In this document: in pieces, positions 57,017 to 64,000 of the stretch
Layout of the letters: each line of letters opens with the position of its first letter
Position numbering within the stretch: the stretch's first letter is position 1
Source of the DNA: an uncultured Opitutales bacterium
GTDB lineage: Bacteria > Verrucomicrobiota > Verrucomicrobiia > Opitutales > Intestinicryptomonadaceae
NCBI GenBank assembly: GCA_900548275.1
Contig: URJY01000006.1
Span: 1-64,000 of the forward strand
Reading direction: 5' to 3'
Length of the DNA stretch: 64,000 nucleotides
Position numbers and translations under genes: made by a program
The notes under the pieces: model-generated
Databases searched by the model: none
The model's input: only the letters and a program-made list of their open reading frames with translations
Told to the model about the DNA's origin: nothing

Positions 57017-57058
57017 GGGGGCTACCGCCCCCTCTTTGCCGTCAAGGCTGCAGCCTTG
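57017..57058. repeat. Palindromes inside the 3' end of the PEP-CTERM gene
   Basis: CAAGGCTGCAGCCTTG (57043-57058) resembles GCAGGCTGCAGCCTGC of the mosaic repeats, and GGGGGC-TACC-GCCCCC (57017-57032) contains the stop codon in its loop. Together they encode the last ten residues. Confidence 0.7.
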
Positions 57059-58776
57059 CGCTTCAATGCAAAAGCAATCGCAATCGCCCCCAAAATAGCG
57101 GCGTAAGCAGAGGGTTCGGGGACGTAGATTAGGTAGTTGTTCGAATCAATCGACCATTTGCCGCCACTGAGTTCGTCGCCGTTGAGGTCGTAGCCCTTAA
57201 ACGTGAATTTTTTACTTGAGCTGATCGTATAAATTCCGCTTTCGTCAAGCTTTGTAGCATCGATGGATGAAATTTTCACGAGACCGTTTTCGAAGTCCCT
57301 GAAAACTATGTCGGAGTAGGAATTGTCTACTTCGCCGGCAAACCAACCGATTGTCAAGCCCGCCGCGCCGTTGAGGTCGAAAATGATTTCGCAATTCTGT
57401 CCGTTGTACTGCTGTTTGAAGAGTATACCTGAAAAGTTGTACGATTCGCCCGCCGCAAGCTCTATGACGTTATTCCTTGCGCGGATAACCTTGAATTGTC
57501 CGGTGAACGAGTTGCCGCTGTCGAGCTTCACGGTGGAAAGCGAACCGTTGTCCTTAAAGGAAATAACAGCACCGTCTATCTTCGAAGTTTTGTCTACGTG
57601 CAACATCGCATTGGCGGCAACGCCGAGAGTGTTCACATTTCTGAACGAAATCGTACTTCCGTTGAGAACGCTCATATTGCCCGTGATGTTTGCGATGAAA
57701 GTCGCGTTCTTGGTTGTGTTGAGGACAAGCTTCGAAGCGTCGATTAAAACCGTGCCGCCGATTTGCGAAACAGAAGAGTCGCTGTCGGAAGATGTCGTGT
57801 TGAGGGTCATCAACGCGCCGTTCTTGAGCGTCAGGCTACCGCCGTTGACAACGCCGAAATTTGCCGAAGACGTAGACGAACCGATTGTCAGCGTGCCGCC
57901 GTTCATCTCGAGGTTCGCTTTGTCCACGAACGAATTTTTCGCCGCAGCGACGCTGCCGCCGTTGATGTACAAGTTCGCGCCCGCAGTAACCGACATACCG
58001 CCCGCAGTGGTCATATTACCGGTCGATTCCACAAACGCATCGGTATTTGTAAGGTGCAGGGAAGCTTCGGAATTGGTAGACTGAATGCTCGTGTCCGAAA
58101 TATTCACATCGCCCAAGACGATGAACTTGGAATCTTCGGTGATCGGCTTGGATTTGTCGCCGTTATATCTGCCCTTAACCGTGAGGCTATTGGCATTTAC
58201 GGTAATGTTCGTACCGATTGAGAAAGTTCTGCCGTATTGGCTATAGGGATTTTGTGGGTCGGCATAACTGGCATCTATCGTGTAAAGGTCTAAGGAAAGA
58301 CGCTTAGCCGTATTGTTGACAGTGCCTTTTACATTTGGCATTGCCGTCTCGAGGTAATAGGAGGACGATGTACTACTGTATTTCTTTTCTCCATTATCTA
58401 TCCACTCAAAGGCATTGAAACTGAACATAGCACCGTTTGACGATGTAATTTCGCCCATGCCAAGAAAATCATTGAATATCATATGATAGTCAGCGTGAAC
58501 ACCCTTACCGCCAACAGAGTACAAAAACGAATCGACCCTTGCGATCCCGGAGCTGTCTTTCGGAGGGTTCATATTGATGTAATAGTCTCTCCAAGTACCT
58601 GCAGCAACTTCGTCATTACTGCGCGAATTGTCACTAAAAACATATTGCCGATCACCTCCCGAGGGGAGATCTTTGCGGCTCCCAATACTCGTATAACCGC
58701 CGAGATCAACGTAGTTAAGGGCGAACACCTGCGTTGCGAACGCGGCTGCGGAAAGGGATAACAACAATTTTTTCAT
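57022..58776 (-). CDS. PEP-CTERM passenger protein with autotransporter-like beta-helix
   Basis: The 584-residue product starts MKKLLLSLSAAAFATQVFAL (signal peptide; the upstream open frame is ignored). The middle is a repetitive beta-helix-like region (VNANSLTVKGRYNGD, MTTAGGMSVTAGANLYINGG, NLEMNGGTLTIGSSTSS) typical of passenger domains. The C-terminus has the sorting signal VPEPSAYAAILGAIAIAFAL plus KRK, then an unusual ten-residue extension (AAALTAKRGR) encoded by a palindrome. A surface protein processed by exosortase is expected. Monocistronic, with terminators after it. Confidence 0.87.
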   Translation of the reverse strand: MKKLLLSLSAAAFATQVFALNYVDLGGYTSIGSRKDLPSGGDRQYVFSDNSRSNDEVAAGTWRDYYINMNPPKDSSGIARVDSFLYSVGGKGVHADYHMIFNDFLGMGEITSSNGAMFSFNAFEWIDNGEKKYSSTSSSYYLETAMPNVKGTVNNTAKRLSLDLYTIDASYADPQNPYSQYGRTFSIGTNITVNANSLTVKGRYNGDKSKPITEDSKFIVLGDVNISDTSIQSTNSEASLHLTNTDAFVESTGNMTTAGGMSVTAGANLYINGGSVAAAKNSFVDKANLEMNGGTLTIGSSTSSANFGVVNGGSLTLKNGALMTLNTTSSDSDSSVSQIGGTVLIDASKLVLNTTKNATFIANITGNMSVLNGSTISFRNVNTLGVAANAMLHVDKTSKIDGAVISFKDNGSLSTVKLDSGNSFTGQFKVIRARNNVIELAAGESYNFSGILFKQQYNGQNCEIIFDLNGAAGLTIGWFAGEVDNSYSDIVFRDFENGLVKISSIDATKLDESGIYTISSSKKFTFKGYDLNGDELSGGKWSIDSNNYLIYVPEPSAYAAILGAIAIAFALKRKAAALTAKRGR

Positions 58777-58977
58777 AACAATCTTTCTGGATGTACGGGG
58801 TTGGGGATAATGTGCGGGGTAAATTCCGTAGAACAGGTTTGTTAGTAAGTTAAAAAACCACAAAAATGCAGACTTGCAAGCATCTTTTTCGCCTTTTTTG
58901 GTAAACTGTAAACCTTAGGCGCAATGCAAAACAGCGGGCATAATGCGCCCTCCCCGTCCGAACCGAGCGAAAAAAAA

Positions 58978-62814
<3,837 letters not shown>

Positions 62815-62994
62815 ATCCGCCGAAAAAAAATCTATTCCCACCTATAACACCCCGCAAAAACATTGCAACACTTCAAACCCGCGCCCCGCCATTTTTTGCG
62901 CGCCCCCCAAGTACCCCCTATGCGGGCGGGCGCATACGCAAAAGCCGCGGCTTTCGTCGCGGCTCTGGGATTGGCTGAAGTTGTCCGAAAGGGA

Positions 62995-64000
62995 TTAGCC
63001 CTTTCTCAGCAGGAACGGTTCGCCGTAGACGTACGGAGCTTCCCTCAGCTTGCTGCAGACGCGCTTTACGGCGGCTTCGGTCGTCGCGTGGGTTGTCAGA
63101 AGAAGCCACGCCCTGCCCGCCGTCTCGTGTTTGCGCTGTTGCAGAAGCTCTATCGAAATGCCCTCAGAAGCCAAGTCTTTGGCTATCGAAGCGAGCACGC
63201 CGGATTCGTCGGGAACTTCCATCCTCAAATAAAATTCGCCCGAGACCTCCTCCAACGTCGCAAGTTTTGCATCGGCGGAAACCGCAACGGGCGGACGCAC
63301 GGGCGCGCCCGAAAGGTATTGAACGGCGTCGGCGATGTCGGCGATGACCGCGCTCGCCGTTGCGTCCTGCCCCGCGCCGCGACCGATGTGCACCGTTCTG
63401 CCCACAACGTCGCCGCAGAGCGAAACGGCGTTGTACACGTCGTTGACGTTTGCAACAACGTCGGAGAGCGGGAGCAATGCGGGATAGACCGACGCGAAAA
63501 TCGCCCCGTCCGAATTTTTGCGAACCGAAGCCACAAGCTTGATTCTGTAGCCGAAGTCGCGCGCCCAGACCATATCTTCAAGGCGGATTCCGCGAATGCC
63601 CGCAACGAGCATATCCTTTTTCGGGTCAATCCAGACCCCGTGGGCGAGGTATGCGAGAATGCAGATTTTGTGCGCCGCGTCCCACCCGTCGATGTCGAGC
63701 GATTCGTCGGCTTCGACGTATCCGAGCCTTCGGGCGTCGGCTATGACCGTTTCGTAGGTGGCGTTTTCGCGCTCCATACGGGTCAAAATGTAGTTGCAGG
63801 TGCCGTTTAAAATTCCGTAGATGAGCGAAAATCTGTTTGCGACAAGCCCTTCGCGCAGAACCTTGATAATCGGGATACCGCCCGCGACGCTCGCTTCGAA
63901 GAAATATGCGCCGCCCGACTTTTCCGCCGCTTCGAAAATCTGCGCACCCTTTTGGCAGATGACCGCCTTGTTCGCGCTGACCACAACCTTGCCCGCCTTG
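62995..64000 (-). CDS. hom: Homoserine dehydrogenase (5' part beyond window)
   Basis: Reduces aspartate semialdehyde to homoserine for threonine and methionine synthesis. The visible 334 codons enter from the right edge: VVSANKAVICQKGAQIFEAA, FFEASVAGGIPIIKVLREGL (catalytic region), ILNGTCNYILTRM, GYVEADESLDIDGWDAAHK, HIGRGAGQDATASAVIADI, then a C-terminal ACT domain (FYLRMEVPDESGVLASIAKD) for threonine feedback. The missing N-terminal part is the NAD(P) domain. Ends 180 bases upstream of the dnaE start. Confidence 0.94.
   Translation of the reverse strand, partial: KAGKVVVSANKAVICQKGAQIFEAAEKSGGAYFFEASVAGGIPIIKVLREGLVANRFSLIYGILNGTCNYILTRMERENATYETVIADARRLGYVEADESLDIDGWDAAHKICILAYLAHGVWIDPKKDMLVAGIRGIRLEDMVWARDFGYRIKLVASVRKNSDGAIFASVYPALLPLSDVVANVNDVYNAVSLCGDVVGRTVHIGRGAGQDATASAVIADIADAVQYLSGAPVRPPVAVSADAKLATLEEVSGEFYLRMEVPDESGVLASIAKDLASEGISIELLQQRKHETAGRAWLLLTTHATTEAAVKRVCSKLREAPYVYGEPFLLRKG

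Overview
The window reads as a chromosomal segment of a Verrucomicrobiota bacterium, most likely an Opitutae/Opitutales relative and possibly host-associated. This is inferred from several proteins with the VPEP...AAYRRRx type of PEP-CTERM tail, a TIGR02597-type secreted protein, long AsmA-like and Ig-repeat surface proteins, a 33-residue basic ribosome-type peptide, and a high-GC, strongly biased codon usage that creates long antisense shadow frames. No 16S rRNA or other definitive marker is present.

Layout. 1-7.5 kb: end of a secreted protein gene, gpmI, a cluster of palindromic repeats and a MITE-like element, then the cell-shape operon mreB-mreC-mreD-mrdA on the minus strand. 7.6-17.2 kb: a tightly packed plus-strand series dsbD, lysA, acyl-CoA thioesterase, Agl23-type membrane glycosyltransferase, AsmA-like giant protein, panB and a SET-domain methyltransferase; from lysA onward neighbouring genes overlap by 1-4 bases. 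17.3-32.1 kb: an unknown 814-residue secreted protein, birA, the tiny basic protein, a family 2 glycoside hydrolase, a 1080-residue Sel1-repeat protein, alr-metF, yraN, folC and a secreted protein of unknown function.

32.2-48.5 kb is the accessory part. It begins at tRNA-Ser(GGA), followed by very strong hairpins and a tyrosine recombinase. Between the recombinase and a divergent surface-protein operon lie 16-bp inverted repeats bounding a 153-bp AT-rich segment, the layout of a phase-variable invertible promoter. The operon region continues through a TIGR02597 protein, a PEP-CTERM protein, small and AT-rich orphan genes, and two giant Ig-repeat proteins (1639 and 1618 residues). The first of these changes base composition sharply in mid-gene. 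The region ends in a gene graveyard holding remnants of an aldo/keto reductase, an alpha/beta hydrolase and a short-chain dehydrogenase.

48.5-64 kb: a PEP-CTERM protein, ppdK with a basic N-terminal tail and a long non-coding leader, two Sel1-repeat proteins, prfB with a recognisable programmed +1 frameshift site, an Ala/Pro-rich membrane-anchored small protein, trxA, a second set of the modular palindromes, a PEP-CTERM passenger protein, dnaE and the 3' part of homoserine dehydrogenase.

Metabolically the core genes cover glycolysis (gpmI, ppdK), lysine/peptidoglycan precursors (lysA, alr), homoserine (hom), folate/C1 (folC, metF), pantothenate (panB) and biotin attachment (birA). The points most worth a second look are the recombinase with its inverted repeats beside the surface operon, the modular palindromes whose stems change while pairing is kept, the chimeric giant surface protein and the eroded three-gene remnant.
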